The notes beneath the pieces are model-generated. The model had not been told where the DNA came from, made no database searches, and saw nothing but the letters and a program-made list of their open reading frames with translations. From Pleurodeles waltl (Eukaryota > Chordata > Amphibia > Caudata > Salamandridae), in assembly GCF_031143425.1 (NCBI RefSeq), contig NC_090440.1:1268691123-1268755122 (forward strand): DNA of 64,000 nt. The letters are read 5' to 3'. The position numbers were made by a program, and so were the translations under genes. Below are positions 29,666 through 42,361 of this stretch, one piece after another (the stretch's first letter is position 1; each line of letters opens with the position of its first letter).

Positions 29666-31186
29666 TCATTTCTTGGCGGGGGTCTTGGCATCGTGCTCTG
29701 TCTTTGTCCTGGATCTCAGGGACCGTTTGCGGTGTGGTTCTCCGTCTGCAGGGGGTGGGGTGCTGGTGTGGTGGTCCTGTGGCGGGCCGTCCTGTCCACT
29801 AGCGCCAGTGGAGGTGGTGGGCAGTTCATCATCCATGCTACTGTCAGGGGCCCCCTGTAGTGCCACAGGGTCCCTCCTGGTGTTGAGTAGTTCCTTCAGC
29901 ACCCCTACAATGGTGCCCAGGGTGGACTGATAATTCTAAGTTCCTCCCTGAAGCCCATATACTGTTCCTCCTGCAGGCGCTGGGTCTCCTGAAACTTGGC
30001 CAGTACCGTTTCCATCGTCTCCTGGGAGTGGTGGTAGACTCCCATGATGGAGGAGAGGGCCTCGTGGAGAGTGGGTTCCCTTGGCCTGTCTGCCCCCTGT
30101 TGCACAGCAGCCCTCCCAGTTCCCCTGTATTCCTGGGCCTCCGTCCCATTGACCGTGTGCCCACTACCACTACCCCCAGGTCCCTGTTGTTGTTGGGGTG
30201 GTGGGTTATCCTGGTTTCCCTGTAGTGGTGGACACACTGCTGATTGACGTGTCCTGGGGACGGAGGTATGGGCCTGCTGGGTGGGTGCTGTGCTGGTGTT
30301 TCCAGAGGGGGGAAGGTCTGTGATGACCTGCGTCAGTGTGAGGGGAACCGACTGTCCCGAGGTCCCCGATGGGCCGGGCTGGTCATCTAGATCCAGTTGG
30401 ACAGAGCTGCTGTCATCACTGTGGGCCTCTTCTGTTGGTGGTGTGGACATGTGTGGACCCTCCTCTCTGGTGACGTTGGGTAGGGGTCCTGCAGGGGTAT
30501 AAAGGGATGGTTATTACATCTGTATGTGCCATGGTGTGCAATGGGTGGGTGACCGTGTACCCCAGTGCTTGCATTCCTGTGTGGGAGCTTGTGTGATGGT
30601 GGTTTAGGGGGTTGTATGGGTATGTGCAGTGGGCATGCTTTAGTGATAGGTGTCCATGCTTTGTTGTTGCATGCAGGGCTTGGTGTTGGGATGGGTGGTT
30701 TGTGATGTTGGGACATATGTGAGGAGTTGGGGTGCTGGGGGTGAGGGTGAGGGTATGTGATAGCATGCAGGTAGGGTGGGGGATGTAATAGTGAAGATTT
30801 GACTTACCAGAGTCTATTCCTCCACCTACTCCTGCGAGGCCCTCAGGATGCAGAATCGCCAAGACCTGCTCCTCCCATGTTGTTAGTTGTGGGTGAGGAG
30901 GTGGGGGTCCGCCGCCAGTCCCCTGAACCGCCTGGTGGTGTCTTGAGACCACGGAAGGCACCTTCCCCCGTAGGTCGTTCCACCTCTTCCTGATGTCCTC
31001 CTGATTTCTTTGTTGCTGTCCCACTGAGTTGACCCTGTCCACTATTCTTCACCATAGCTCCATCTTCCTTGCAATGGAGGTGTGCTGCACCTGTGATCCG
31101 AATAGCTGTGGCTCTACCAGGACGATTTCCTCCACCATGACCCTGAGCTCCTCCTCCGAGAACCTGGGGTGTCTTTGAGGTGCCAT
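29666..31186 (-). pseudogene. Harbinger accessory gene B, Myb/SANT-like protein, two exons (copy 2)
   Basis: Exon 1 31186-30808 starts MAPQRHPRFSEEELRVMVEE with the Myb/SANT-like domain (SIARKMELW, then DIRKRWNDLRGKV) and ends with the TTWEEQVLAILHPEGLAG stretch. Donor GTAAGT at 30807; acceptor CCCCTGCAG ending at 30489; the join is in frame. Exon 2 30488-29905 encodes a Ser/Pro/Thr/Gln-rich linker (DDQPGPSGTSGQ) and a helical coil (MGVYHHSQETMETVLAKFQ). A frameshift near 29905 leads to the C-terminal basic tail (29902-29666, HRKRSLRSRTKTEHDAK). One TGA interrupts exon 1 after MELW (about 31041). Domain order and splice sites match copy 1. Expected role: nuclear import of transposase and end binding. 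Confidence 0.88.
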
Positions 31187-31712
31187 GGGGTGGTGTAGGA
31201 GATGTGTGGGGTGGAGTGTGTGGTGATAAGTGTGCTGATATGTAGTGGTGTGTTGTGTGAGGTGCGTGGAAGTTGTGTGGGTGATGGTGTTGTGTGCCTG
31301 TGGATGCTGTTGTTCTTGCTGGTGGTGTCTCTCTCTGGCCTTCTTTCTGACTTTTTTGTCGTGGGGGTTTGTGGGTGATGTGGGTGTGTGTTTTGTATTG
31401 TAATGGGTGTGTGGGAGTGGTGCGTGTATGTGTATCAGGTGTCTGTATTTCGAATTGTCCAATGTGGTTGTGTTTTGTATGTGTGTGTGTATTTTGAGCG
31501 CGGCGGTATGTACCGCCAATGGAATATCGCGGTTGAAAGACCGCTGCGTGGATTCGTATGTCATGATAGTGTGGGCGTATTTCTGTTGGCGTGACGGTGG
31601 AGGTTTTGTTTTCGCCAGTTTATCACTGACCTTTGGTGTGGTGGACTTGGGTGGGTGTCTGAATTTTGGCAGATTCCGTGCTTTGGGTCATAATAGCTGT
31701 GGCGGTTTTCCG

Positions 31713-31786
31713 CAGCTGCGGCGGTGTGTTGGCGGTCTTCTGCACAGCGGTAAGCGTTTTTTACCGCCAATGTTGTAATGATGGCC
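31713..31786 (-). repeat. Harbinger copy 2, 3' terminal inverted repeat
   Basis: Ends AATGATGGCC at 31786; inverted read begins GGCCATCATTACAACATTGG. It pairs with 25357-25380 with few mismatches. Confidence 0.82.
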
Positions 31787-32889
31787 TCTATCTGTTACTG
31801 TTTCACTAGCAAAAAGGCTACATTTCCAAATGCACTATGGGCCATATTTGCAAGAAATGATGCATCACTGCGATTCGTCAAAAAAAGTGCACCCAGTTAT
31901 TTCAGAATCCTACACCATGGATGTGTTGAATTTACAGTTCGGCACACCATGGTGTAAGGATCCTGCCTTTTCCAAAAAATTACACATCCCTGTGTGCCAT
32001 AACAAAAGGAATTCTGATGCTTCTGGTGCAGAAGTTGCAGAGGGTCGACTTGCAGCATGGAAAGTGACGCAAGTCGATCCTGAAACACTTTTAAGTGCGA
32101 AATGCATCAAATTGTTTTAAAAAAGACGCATTTACAAAATAAAATGGTAAACACCACAGAAGGCAGTAATGGAGCAGATAGTAGCAGCAGAGATAACCAC
32201 CTGAAGCCAGGATGTCGAGACACTCACATGGTAAGAGGAAGAGGAAGTGTGAGTTCAATGATGAGGAGAATGACATCTTGATCAAGGAGGTGACACAGCA
32301 CCAACACCAACTATTTGTCAACTCTAAATACAATTAGGGAGGAAAGAGGCCATTTGGCAGTCCATCGTGGTGAAAGTCAACAGTGTTGCACAAGCAGAGA
32401 AGGACCATTACTGATTGCAAGAAGGGCTGGCATGATTATAAGCGCAGGACAAAGAGAAATTTGCAAAGAACTAGAAAGCAGCAATGCAGACCAGAGGAGG
32501 GAGCCCTGTGCCACAGAAGGAGCTGGATGCCTTTGAGGAGGATGTGGAAGCTGTCATCCTAGATGTGTTGTTGGCTGGAGTACCAGGACAAGGCAGTGCA
32601 GCACATGATGAACGATCGCCAGGACAGGTTAAATAACAATGAGGGGCAATAGTTGTACAAATTAAAGGCATACACTTCTGCTAGCTATGTTCCAAGGCTC
32701 CGCTGTGCTGTCTGGAGGGTATAGGGCAGGAATTTGGATTAAGTCCTGTTAAATGTCCCTGGAAGGCCACTCACACTGCCCAATAATATGTTGTGCAGCT
32801 CAGACATGTGCTCATAACAATGTGAATGTACGGCTATATGACATTGTAACCTGTGCATTGTGGGACATGTAGTGCAATGTACAAAATGA

Positions 32890-33050
32890 GGGCCATATTT
32901 ACAAACTTCAGACACAGGGCCGCACTGCAAGCCAACACCCATGGAAAAGTATCCCTGGTTCAAAGTAAGGCAATGCAGTGACTTGCGATGCGTTGCCTTA
33001 CTCACAACAAGCGACACACCTGCGGCGCAGGCTGCTTGTAGGTATGGGCC
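32890..33050. repeat. Short MITE with third-Harbinger ends
   Basis: 161 bp with ends GGGCCATATTTACAAAC and, inverted, GGCCCATACCTACAAGC, resembling the ends of the 20 kb element it lies in. It has internal CTTACTC and GCGACACACC type motifs shared with 48840-49000 and 35800-35985. Non-coding. Confidence 0.6.
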
Positions 33051-33529
33051 CTAGGGTGACCTTCAGCATATCCTAATAATTTGCACATAGTGCCCATCTT
33101 CTACAATGATGGGCCCAAAAGTTTATGCAAGTCTTATAAATGGGGTAACAGAAATAGGTACTGCATGTAAAGTTAATGCTCACACACATTTCTGCAGTCT
33201 AAAACTTTCCTACTGTGTTTAGGGTTGTGCAGGATTAGTGTAACAAATTTAACCCTTGAAGGACAATAATACATGATGTGCATAGTAGCCAGCACAACAA
33301 GGCAGAGTCTCATTGTGTAAAGTGTGAAACCCAGATTGCTGGATCATAACAACATCGTGAGCAGAGCCACATCACATGCACAGAAGCAGTGAAATACTGT
33401 CACAGGGAATGCAGCCAACCTGGAGAATAGTTGTAAATAAAGAAGCAGTGGTTTTAACATGTCTGAACGCAATCACTATGGGAACCCTGTCAACCAATCC
33501 AAATTAACTTGATAGATGTAGACACAATG

Positions 33530-34035
33530 GGGAAGATTTAAGAAAAGTGGTGCTGCACCCAGTGCAGCTCAACTTTCCTTGCACCTGTTAGCGCCCTACT
33601 ACCGCCACCACGTGTGCACCATATTTAAAATATGGTGCACCATGGTGCAGAGTAGGGGGCAATAGTGTCAGTATTTTTGACGCTACTTATGTACTGTTCA
33701 GGGTTAGCACCAGCATTTTGGTGCTAACCCTGTATAGTACATTGGGGCCTATTGTAACCAATGGCATGCCCCCTTTTAATGCCTGCCTTAAGCAGACATT
33801 AAAAATGCAGAAAAAAATTATGCAAATAAATCTTTTAGCAGGGCATTGCCTCCCTTGCATTCATTATACCTGGCACAGGCATAATGTGTCTCAAGGGGTT
33901 ACAAAGTGGTGCAATGCATGCATTGCACCACTTTGTAAATCTTTTGCAGCGTTTTTTGCCATAATATCGCCACACAAGCGTAAAAAAGTTATGCTAATGA
34001 GGTGATATTATGGCACAAGGGGCTCTTAAACCTGC
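33530..34035. repeat. hAT-like MITE, 506 bp
   Basis: Flanked by CACAATG on both sides (33523-33529 and 34036-34042; one further base differs), a 7-8 bp target duplication of hAT type. Ends GGGAAGATTTAAGA and, inverted, GGCAGGTTTAAGAGCC. Contains internal hairpins such as GGTTAGCACCAGCA/TTTTGGTGCTAACC and GTGGTGCAATGCATGCATTG. A related copy in the opposite orientation lies at 52476-52995. Confidence 0.72.
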
Positions 34036-35170
34036 CACAATGTCTTTACATATGTCAAGGAATGGTAGGCCCAGTAACCTGTGTAACAATGTTGCAATAT
34101 CTGCATGAGCATAAAAGTCTGTCTGGTCACACTGTGGTTTTCATGATAATGCAGATGTACTATCAATTGAAAGCCAATTGCAGTGCAATTTGTATTCCAA
34201 AGCTCTGTGTAACAAACATTCTAGACAAAAATGTTGTTTCTTAAGTTAATTATTACCAAGTCAGATAGTCAAACAGTTTAGCCATGTCAACATCTCTAAA
34301 AGGACATCCATAACATTGCTCTTTCTCATTGCAGAGGATGCAACTACACTCCTGAGCAGTTGCCTGCCTGGGATGATGACCAGGCTGAGGATGACAGCCT
34401 GTCCACCCTTGATCAAGACACCTTCCAGGAAATCCTGGACTCCCTTGACACACCTTCTCCGGTTGCGGGAAGGGCCAACAGTGTTACGGGGTCTCCAGAG
34501 GATCCACAAAGTACACAATAAACACAACTTACTACACTAGCTGCCGGCCTGGACTCTGAGAAGTTTTTAATGTTGGGCAGTAGGAGTCCAGCGGGAGTTG
34601 CTAGATGTGGTGCGGGTGGGGATGGAGACCATGGCGGACACCCTAGAGGAACTCCATAGGTACCTCAGTCCAAATAAGAACACCTTGTCTGCTATAGAAG
34701 GCACCTACTTTCTGCTCTATGAGATACAACATTCCTTGGCTAATACCACTTCTGTCATGAGGCAGAGGCATGAAAAACTACCCTGCCAAAGTGGCACCAG
34801 CAAGGTTGCCACACAGCTGGGGGCTATTTGTAAGACCCTGCAGTCCATGGAGAGGAAGCAGAACACATACATTGTCACTATGTGTACCTACCACCGTGAC
34901 CTTGGAACTCTGTTGGCAAACCAGCAGGACATTGTCAGTGCATTGCTGCCTCAACCCTTGGCAGGGAGAACTGAGGCTGTGGACTGTGGAGCCATGTCTT
35001 CTACCCCTGATATGTGTGCGTGTGTGTGTGTGTACCTCCCTTGCTGTCACCTACAGCACCTACAACACCACACTCACAGGAAAGAAACACACACTGCAGA
35101 GGATGAAGATATGGGCTTTACCTGTTTCCAATGTAAAAGATCCTGATAGCAGTTTTCTATGCCAAGATGT

Positions 35171-38100
35171 CTAGTGCTTATAACTATGTCAGTAAACTTC
35201 ACAACTGGTAGTGATCCCTACTCGTTGCCCCACCTGTTAACCTCAACCATGCCTGCACTATCAATTTGGTCTTCCCTAATGGCAAATTGTTAAATCTCCT
35301 CATCAATGAAAGACTCCTTTACTCCTCTGACACAAGCAGGGGTTCACATGTGAACTCTGTCTGGACAATGAATGGAAAAAAACATACTTTGGGGAGTTGC
35401 TGCAATAACTGTGCCTGTGAATGAACCACGTTGCACATGTAAATCAATGTACAGAATCAAATCTGTATGTTGTATGTCTGTAGGAGTATGTAGTACATAG
35501 AAACTGGGGTATTGTGTGAGTCACAAATTAAACTAACTCTCCAGAGGGACACAGGTGTAATGGTGCCATAGACAACGTAACACAGTCTTAGGGAATTGGG
35601 TCATATTAACCCTATGTGTCTGTAGAATAGTTTGCATTCACCCAACCTTCCAAACAAGAACTGAAACCTGTCACATGTCATCAATGAGGGTGAAATAAGC
35701 CACACCTGGTGGGGATCCCATCCATGTAAACTAGACTACACACTATACTGGGAATGAGTAAAAATCCAAGGGTGTTGTGTGGGAACATCCATGGAAATGC
35801 CTCACTGATGCAGAGTAAGGCAAAACAGTGATGTGCGCTGTGTTACCTTACTCCATATCTACCAGGCCATGTAAACCCACACAAACTGGCTTGGAGTGGC
35901 CTTGTAGATATGGTTCTGGAGCCTGCGCCAACAGTGCATAACAAAAAGTGATGCAACTGCAGCTCAGGCCTCTAGTAAATATCGGCATTTGTGTTAGGGA
36001 TGCACAGTGAACCTGACATTGCACACATCACCCTACTTCACACACAATCCTTGCACTACACAAAAACATTTCAGGATGACACTCACTGGTAATATCTGGG
36101 GACTTGAAGCTTTCGGTCTCCAACTGTGTTTTACTCTGATCAATCTACAAGACTTAACATGAAACATTGCACTGTGATTGATGAACACAAACACTGTAAA
36201 CAAGTTAAGCACAGTATATATGAATAGCAATTTGCTATGTAAGTGTTCAATTTGCAATTATTCGAAATGCACAGTTCACATGCCTTAACTACACACATTG
36301 GTAAGGCAGATTGTAGTAGACACACATTGGTTGTGTCACAACATGCATCTGGTGGCCAGTTTGTGGTGCCAGTTGAAATACTTTACAATTCCAGAATGTC
36401 TCAGCAGTAGTTGACTTCCACGTCTCCGTGCACCTAAATAACTCACTTACGACCCTCCGCAAGGTATTCCAATTTGTGTGCCTTTCTCATATGTTTACAT
36501 GTCCAAAACTCAGCTTTACACATCACACAGTGGCCAATCTTGTTCCCTAACAAAGCTGACATTAGTACCTGTCAGTGTTGCATAGTACCAGAGAATTTCC
36601 ATATATGTCCTGTGCACCTACAAAGATAATATTTTTAAAAATTAACAACATGTATGAACTACTTTTGGATGTGTCTACTTCAGCCTGTCATACAATGTGA
36701 CAACCTAACATGTGAGTGGGGTCCCCTGTAACATGCATCTGGACTCATTTACAAGAGGCATAATCAACAGAAGTGTCAACTATGAGAAACGCCCCAGTGG
36801 CCCAGCCCTGTCAGTCATGTCTATGAGACACTGCTATGCCACCCTGCATGTCTTGGCATGCAATCAGAGGTGTGGAGTGAGGCAAGACTGTGCACCACAC
36901 AGTGTAGCCCGAGTCTATATTAAGGAGCCATACCTTTAACATTGCAATTGCTGACCCACACAACAGATATGTTTTTCTACACCTTCTCAGGATTCACTAA
37001 CAATGAGGAGCATGTAATGCCTGGGTGCCAGCCCCAGGGAAGGCATAACTAGGAGGAGCATCAAAACATTTCTTAGTTCTTTTCAGTACTGTAAGTGTGC
37101 TGCATTATAATTAACACATTGCAAAAAGTCAGACAAATTCTTTGAATGTCTTTCTATAGGAAGGTGTCTTCTCCTGTCCAAATACATTCTTGTCAACAAT
37201 GCCGCCACGCTTTCACCATGTTGCAAGGATGGCTGGGTTTGCGCATGCCAACCCATTGTGCACCAGTGCAAGGGAAAAGGTCAGGAATGCTTCATATGTG
37301 ATAGATATAACGCAATCCTGCACTTTTATTTTGAACGCAGGGCAGCATAGCAAGATTGTTTGCAGTGTGGTCCTGCACATTAAAATGGGATACGTGTCCC
37401 ATAGTTTAGTGGGGGAATGAAACATTTGTGCATACACATATGTTTGACACTTAGGACCATAATTAAAAGTGGCTTGCACCACCGTTGCATCATTTTTTAG
37501 ATGCATTGTCAGCCCAAGCTGCACGCCCATATGTACAAGGCCACGCAAATACATTTTGCATTGTTTTTCATCGCTTTGTAGACATGGAGCAAGGCAAAGC
37601 AGCAGTTTGCAACTTTGCCTCTCTTTGCTTCAAAGAGGCACTCCATGGGTGTTGAGATGGGTGTTCCCAGGTATTTTGATGCAATACCACATTTACAAGG
37701 TTCTGTAAACCTGGGAATGAATCAAAAGCCTATGCCTCCCCAGGGAAGGAGTTAGAGAGGTGCTACAAGGTTTTTTACTTTTTCAATGTGTCCTGCATGC
37801 TGCAGCCCACATGGAAGGAGGAAACTGTCCTTCATGGTGTTTATGTGCAGGGAGGTGCTCAAAAACAAGCATGCCTGCAATGCAGACACCATTGCACCAT
37901 GGTGCAAGGATAACTGCATTGGTGCCTGGCAGCCCATTGTACACCTGCACAGGAATGCCCCATATCTCGTAGATGTGGTACATTCCTACTGTTTACATTT
38001 TGACATGGGCAGTGCACAAAGAAGGTTTGAGGTGCTATCCTGCGTCAAAAGTTTGTAGATAAGGACATTAATGTATGAACCCAAAACATTTTTAGGCAAT

Positions 38101-38544
38101 TGACACACAGGTACATTTTCACCAAATATGTGTACTTAGCAATTTGTCCACCAACTTTGATGGCAATGCAGTGCGGCAGGTCATACTCATGGCTCACCAC
38201 ATCCGCCCAGTAATGCTTCCGTTGGTGGACCATCTGCTCAATCTCAAACATTAATTGTGTTTCTGCACCTTCTCCCACCGATTCTTCCGATCTTGTGTGA
38301 GGTAGCTCTCACCTCTGTCCTAACAAAGGTAAAGGAGGAAGAAATCATGCTCCTATATGTTCCAGAGAAGTATCTGTTAGGAAACAACTCTAGATGCTTA
38401 AAAATTGCCCTTGCCCACTAGTTGCGGCAAGCTTCATGATCAGGCTTGCTACAACATCCCTGCGCTAGCCAACCTCAGGGATGGGGTAAGACAATGCAAT
38501 ACACTCATCTAGTGATCTACTCTGCAGAACACACAAATGAAATG
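35171..38544. other. Interior of the third Harbinger: MITE debris, no gene
   Basis: No coding sequence recognised. 35800-35985 is a short MITE related to 32890-33050 (GCAGAGTAAGGCAAAACAGT, then GTTACCTTACTCCATATCTA). 37085-38060 belongs to a dispersed foldback family also seen at 49000-49600, 52996-53470 and 61265-61850 (GCATGCTGCAGCCCACATGG; CCATTGCACCATGGTGCAAG). The remainder (35190-35790, 35990-37080, 38060-38540) shows nothing I can name. Confidence 0.5.
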
Positions 38545-38589
38545 GATAAAACTATCTCATGGAGGTCGTACACAGATAGGATTTCACCC

Positions 38590-39480
38590 CTCCTGCAGAG
38601 ATGGAAAGGAGAGCGCTGGCCCAGAAATGGAAATGAGAGCCGCCGAGCCCCGAAGAGCGCGGAGCACCACCAGCCATCTGTTTCCGCACCCGCGTCTGTG
38701 CCCTGCCAGTGTGCCATGGACAGGGTGGACGGGACAGGGAGAGGGAGCAAGAGAGGAGGGGAGGTAAGGCAAGGGCGAGAGGGACAGCTGTGAGGCAGCA
38801 CGAGGCGCTGAGAGGAGAGGAGGTGGTGAAGGGGAGGAGGTTGTCGCAGCGGTGTGTAGTTTGTGGGAGAAGGGGCAGGAGAGGTGTCAGGTTCAGGGTT
38901 AGGCTGGTTGGGCCGGGCCAGGGATGTCAGTGTGGATGCGGGGGTGTTTGAGGCCTGTGGTTGCAGGATGAGTAGGATCAGCCAGATGGAGGCTCACTCA
39001 CTTGCCTCGACTGCCTGGCTTGCCGTCCTGCTGCTATCGGTATCTGCACCTCTCTTCCTCCCCCCTGCCCCCCAGTTCCTCCCACCCCGTTCCCCCCACT
39101 CGGTTCTGCCCTCCCCTTCCCCTCCCTCACCTGCTCTCCCCCTTTTCCTGCCACTGCCTTGCGGTTGGGGCACACCCCCTCACCCCTGCTCTCGGATCTT
39201 GCCTTGCATCTTTCCGCCTGCGCCCCCCTGGGCCCTAGAGCCCTCAGCTGGTGAGCACCTGACCTCCCTGATACTCCTGAGCCCCCTGCCCCAGTCAGGC
39301 CCCTAATGGTGCTGACAAGTAGGCAGGGCCAGACAGAGGGAAGAGGGAGGCAAGGAGGGTCGGTGCTGGTCGGACCCCTCTATGTGCAGGTGTCAGGCGA
39401 CAGGCAAGTACAGTGACTGTACTCAGTCACCACTAAGGGTGTGCCCCGGCATCTGCGGAAGTGGCCCTCCTAAGGTGGGT
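38590..39480 (+). promoter_or_regulatory. LINE 5' UTR, CpG-rich probable internal promoter
   Basis: GC-rich with many CpG, purine-rich runs (38740-38880) followed by pyrimidine-rich ones (39040-39240), no long protein of recognisable type. Position directly before ORF1 suggests the internal promoter of the LINE; inferred. Confidence 0.45.
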
Positions 39481-39485
39481 GCGGC

Positions 39486-42360
39486 TTGCGGACGGCCGAT
39501 GAGCCCTACTTGCCAAGTCAGCAGCATCAGCAGCACCAGCATCGAGAGCTCCATAATCTTCAACGTACATCCAACTCTACCCCAGTGTCCTCACAAGTGA
39601 CAGTTCAACAGCCGACAGTCAATTCCTCCACACCACCACTTCCTCTTCCTTTTCCACTACCACAATCACCACTACAACCACCTCATCAGCAGAAAGTCAC
39701 AGGCTCCGAAGGAGGCAAAAAAGGGAAGGAAGAGCTGGAAGGAGCCCATATGACCATGCGGTCAGGCAAAACAAGAAAGACGCCCCCTAACAAAATCACA
39801 ATGGGAAAAAGGAAGAGAAGACCTCAAGCTCCGGATTGCCGACATGAGGCGCAGAAAGCCTCACTCCTCATTGAGAATGAGTCAGAGCCACACCAGGAAG
39901 GAGAAGAAGAGCAACCCATCTCCAAACCTTATGCTGGGCACAGTCTGGAACCGAGAAACAGCTTGGAACAATCCAAAAAAATGCCATACTTCCAGCTACC
40001 AACCCAAAATCTACACCAAATTCTCCTTCTTAAAAAAATGGTAGACCTGTCCTCCTTTTCAACAGCAACGACTCACAGGGGTTACAGTCAGCATTAATCT
40101 TGTCTATCCATACATATACAGCTGAAAGCCTTCCATCAAGAAATGACTCTGTCACAACGGGGGCTTCCTCAAGCCCAAACCCTGCTCAGCCTCCCACAGC
40201 TATTTCAATCCTGATGCCTTTCACCTTTTGGGGCAACCTGCAAAATTCCGCAGGGCAGAGATGTATGAGGATCCCAGGCAGACTCCAGTGAATTTATGGT
40301 GTGCTTCCCCCTAACAGAGCGCAGCCCACCAAATTCACCTAGTGCTCAACGGACTGAAAGCGGAGCAGACCAATTTTGTCAACAATGGGGTAGCTGCCCA
40401 CAGACGCACTGGCCATACTTTCGATGGCCACTGATGATGCTCACCAGAAAACCTCAACAAATGAAAGACCTCAGGCCCACTCCCCTTCCTTTCTTTCAGC
40501 AAATATGAAAACAGAGGGCCTCAATATAGGGGTGGACGAAGAAATTCTATCCTACCTAAACACTCAAGAGTGGGAAGATATGCTTGTTGCACACTCTCAA
40601 GACTCCCCTTCTGCACTTGACTTACCTCAGAACCCAACCAGCAGTCTCCAGATGACGAAGCAAGAACAAAATGGCCATTCCACCTCTTAGTCAACCGTCT
40701 CCAATGCCGGTGCAAGGACTAGGGCAAGCACGGACACAAGCGCCACATCAACAACTGGACAGGACCGTGCCTCAAACCGTCTCAATCCGCATACGGATGG
40801 CGCCTGGGCTTCCCTGCTTAACACCATGCAGCTTCTAGTTGAAGCACTCCACTATCAATCAGACAAAATGGACGTACAGCTAACTCTGCTCAACACTTTG
40901 GCAGTATTCGTAGCAGGCACTGATGAGAAATGAGGCGACCTCATATTCCTCTTCATGCATTCACAAGATAACTCCATGAGCCTTTTCCGCAAGCTGCTCA
41001 TGCAGCCCCATAATAGACAAACTAGCCACATTACCTTTGATGCTAACCAACCTCTGTGTATCTCCAAAGATAGGAGCCCCCAGCCAGCACCCACACTTGA
41101 TTCCCTCATCTGACCTTTCCACACAAGTCCTGGGAAAGATTCACTTGGATCCACTCGGGACCACAACCATCGGTCTCGGAACAAAAATCGATGACAGATT
41201 GAACTGCCCCATACAGGAGAATCCTGCGATAGCAAACTCTTGCGATTTGACCCCAACAGTAACCATACCCGAACCTTCAAGGGATATACTCTCAAATGGC
41301 AGTCCTGGGCACAGAAACGCCATGGTGAAACTCAATGCAAAGCAGAGACGTACTCAGCAGAGGAAAGGCTGCAAGAAGAAATAGCAGTGATTGGAGTGAT
41401 CCCAGAAGCAGCCCCCAAACTAACAATACCTGACATCTGAGCCTCCAAACAAGCAATATTTCCCAGGTCACCTGCTCTAACAACAATCTCTGTGGTCCCA
41501 TCCTCTATTCTGGCCACCAAGCAAAAGAACGCTGCCAAAAGCGACCACCCCTGGTCTGCTGAAAGGGTGGGCATCACCGGAAGTCTTCATCTTCCGGAAG
41601 TCACAGACAATCTACACAAGTAACTTCCCCCAATCCCTCACTGGTCCAGCTAATGGCCCCTCCGAGAGCAACAATTATACCTCCTAGTCCCACACATCAC
41701 GCACCATTGGGAAACTCTACAACCAGCAGGTCAAACAATTGCTGGAATCTGGGAGGAGACTCCCCCCCCCCCAGGGAACCCTCTGCATCCACTGCAGAAA
41801 CTCAAAACTCGACCAGATGCCTCAACCACCAACTCACAAATTTTTCATCCTCACTACAAATCTAAGGGATCTGGTGATATCCTGATCAGGGGAATATTAT
41901 TTGCCTACTTTCACGTATTCCCTTCACAAGTGGCCTCAACTCAACTGATCTCCTAGCAGTAGAATTCCTCCACCTAACTAACACCACTGCTCCCGAATCC
42001 ACTAAAACCATATGGAAGACAAGCCTAATCACCCAAACAATCCTAGGAGAAAGCACAACCTTCGAACACTGGGGTATCAGTATTACCACTCACTGTAAGG
42101 TTGGCTACCCAACTCCTCTGCTATCACCGGATCCTGCCTTTTAATCAGGCCCCCAGTGCATGGAAACACGCTCCATACTCAGGAGCGCTCTGGGCTGCTC
42201 TCCAGTGTTTTCAAGTTCCTCCACGACTGCTAGGAGCAAATCTCAGCCCCAAAAACCCATCACCTCAGCCAACCTCTTTTCAAACAATAATGATTTTACG
42301 GTGGTTTTCAAAAACAATCAACAACTGCAATAGGCAAGGGTGACAAACCTCAGAAAAAAA
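39486..42360 (+). pseudogene. LINE ORF1, strongly decayed
   Basis: Begins with a Gln/His/Pro-rich, low-complexity N-terminus (39486-39700), then a basic stretch (MTMRSGKTRKTPPNKITMGK; 39750-39840). Further on the frame changes repeatedly: a helical segment (LLVEALHYQSDKMDVQLTLL, about 40830-40900) that could be a coiled coil, and many stops. No zinc knuckle or RRM is readable. The identification as ORF1 rests on its position before the endonuclease ORF and on its basic, Pro/Ser-rich character. Confidence 0.55.
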
Positions 42361-42361
42361 G

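Larger units (their letters stand above)
25357..31786 (+). mobile_element. PIF/Harbinger DNA transposon, copy 2 (6.43 kb)
   Basis: Bounded by GGTGGTCATTACAACCCTGG at 25357 and the inverted partner ending AATGATGGCC at 31786; flanks are TAT and TCT, a possible decayed 3-bp target duplication. The gene set and order match copy 1: transposase (plus, 25686-29186), antisense gene A in intron 1, convergent gene B (31186-29666). It is less decayed than copy 1: the transposase has one frameshift and one premature stop. Gene A has lost everything after its first exon, replaced by a 33-bp array. Confidence 0.93.
32150..35170 (+). pseudogene. Myb/SANT-like accessory gene of the third Harbinger element
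   Basis: Exon 1 about 32150-32627: after a Ser-rich lead, GKRKRKCEFNDEENDILIKE starts a Myb/SANT-like domain, continuing across frameshifts with TVTDCKK-like and WHDYKRRTK segments (32395-32450) and an acidic end. The donor is near 32628 (CAGGACAG then GTTAAA); the acceptor TTCTCATTGCAG ends at 34334. Exon 2 opens GCNYTPEQLPAWDDDQAEDD and DTFQEILDSLDTPSP to a stop at 34519-34521. A further open segment 34598-35146 (METMADTLEELHRYLSPNKN; EIQHSLANTTSVMRQRHEKL) gives the coiled-coil C-terminus. The 1.7 kb intron holds two MITEs. The protein is homologous in plan to gene B but not close in sequence. Broken by several indels and a stop. Confidence 0.62.

Noticed and set aside
38863..39306. Open frame of 147 codons with a Leu/Pro-rich signal-like start
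   Set aside because: It falls in the CpG- and pyrimidine-rich LINE 5' region; composition explains the openness.
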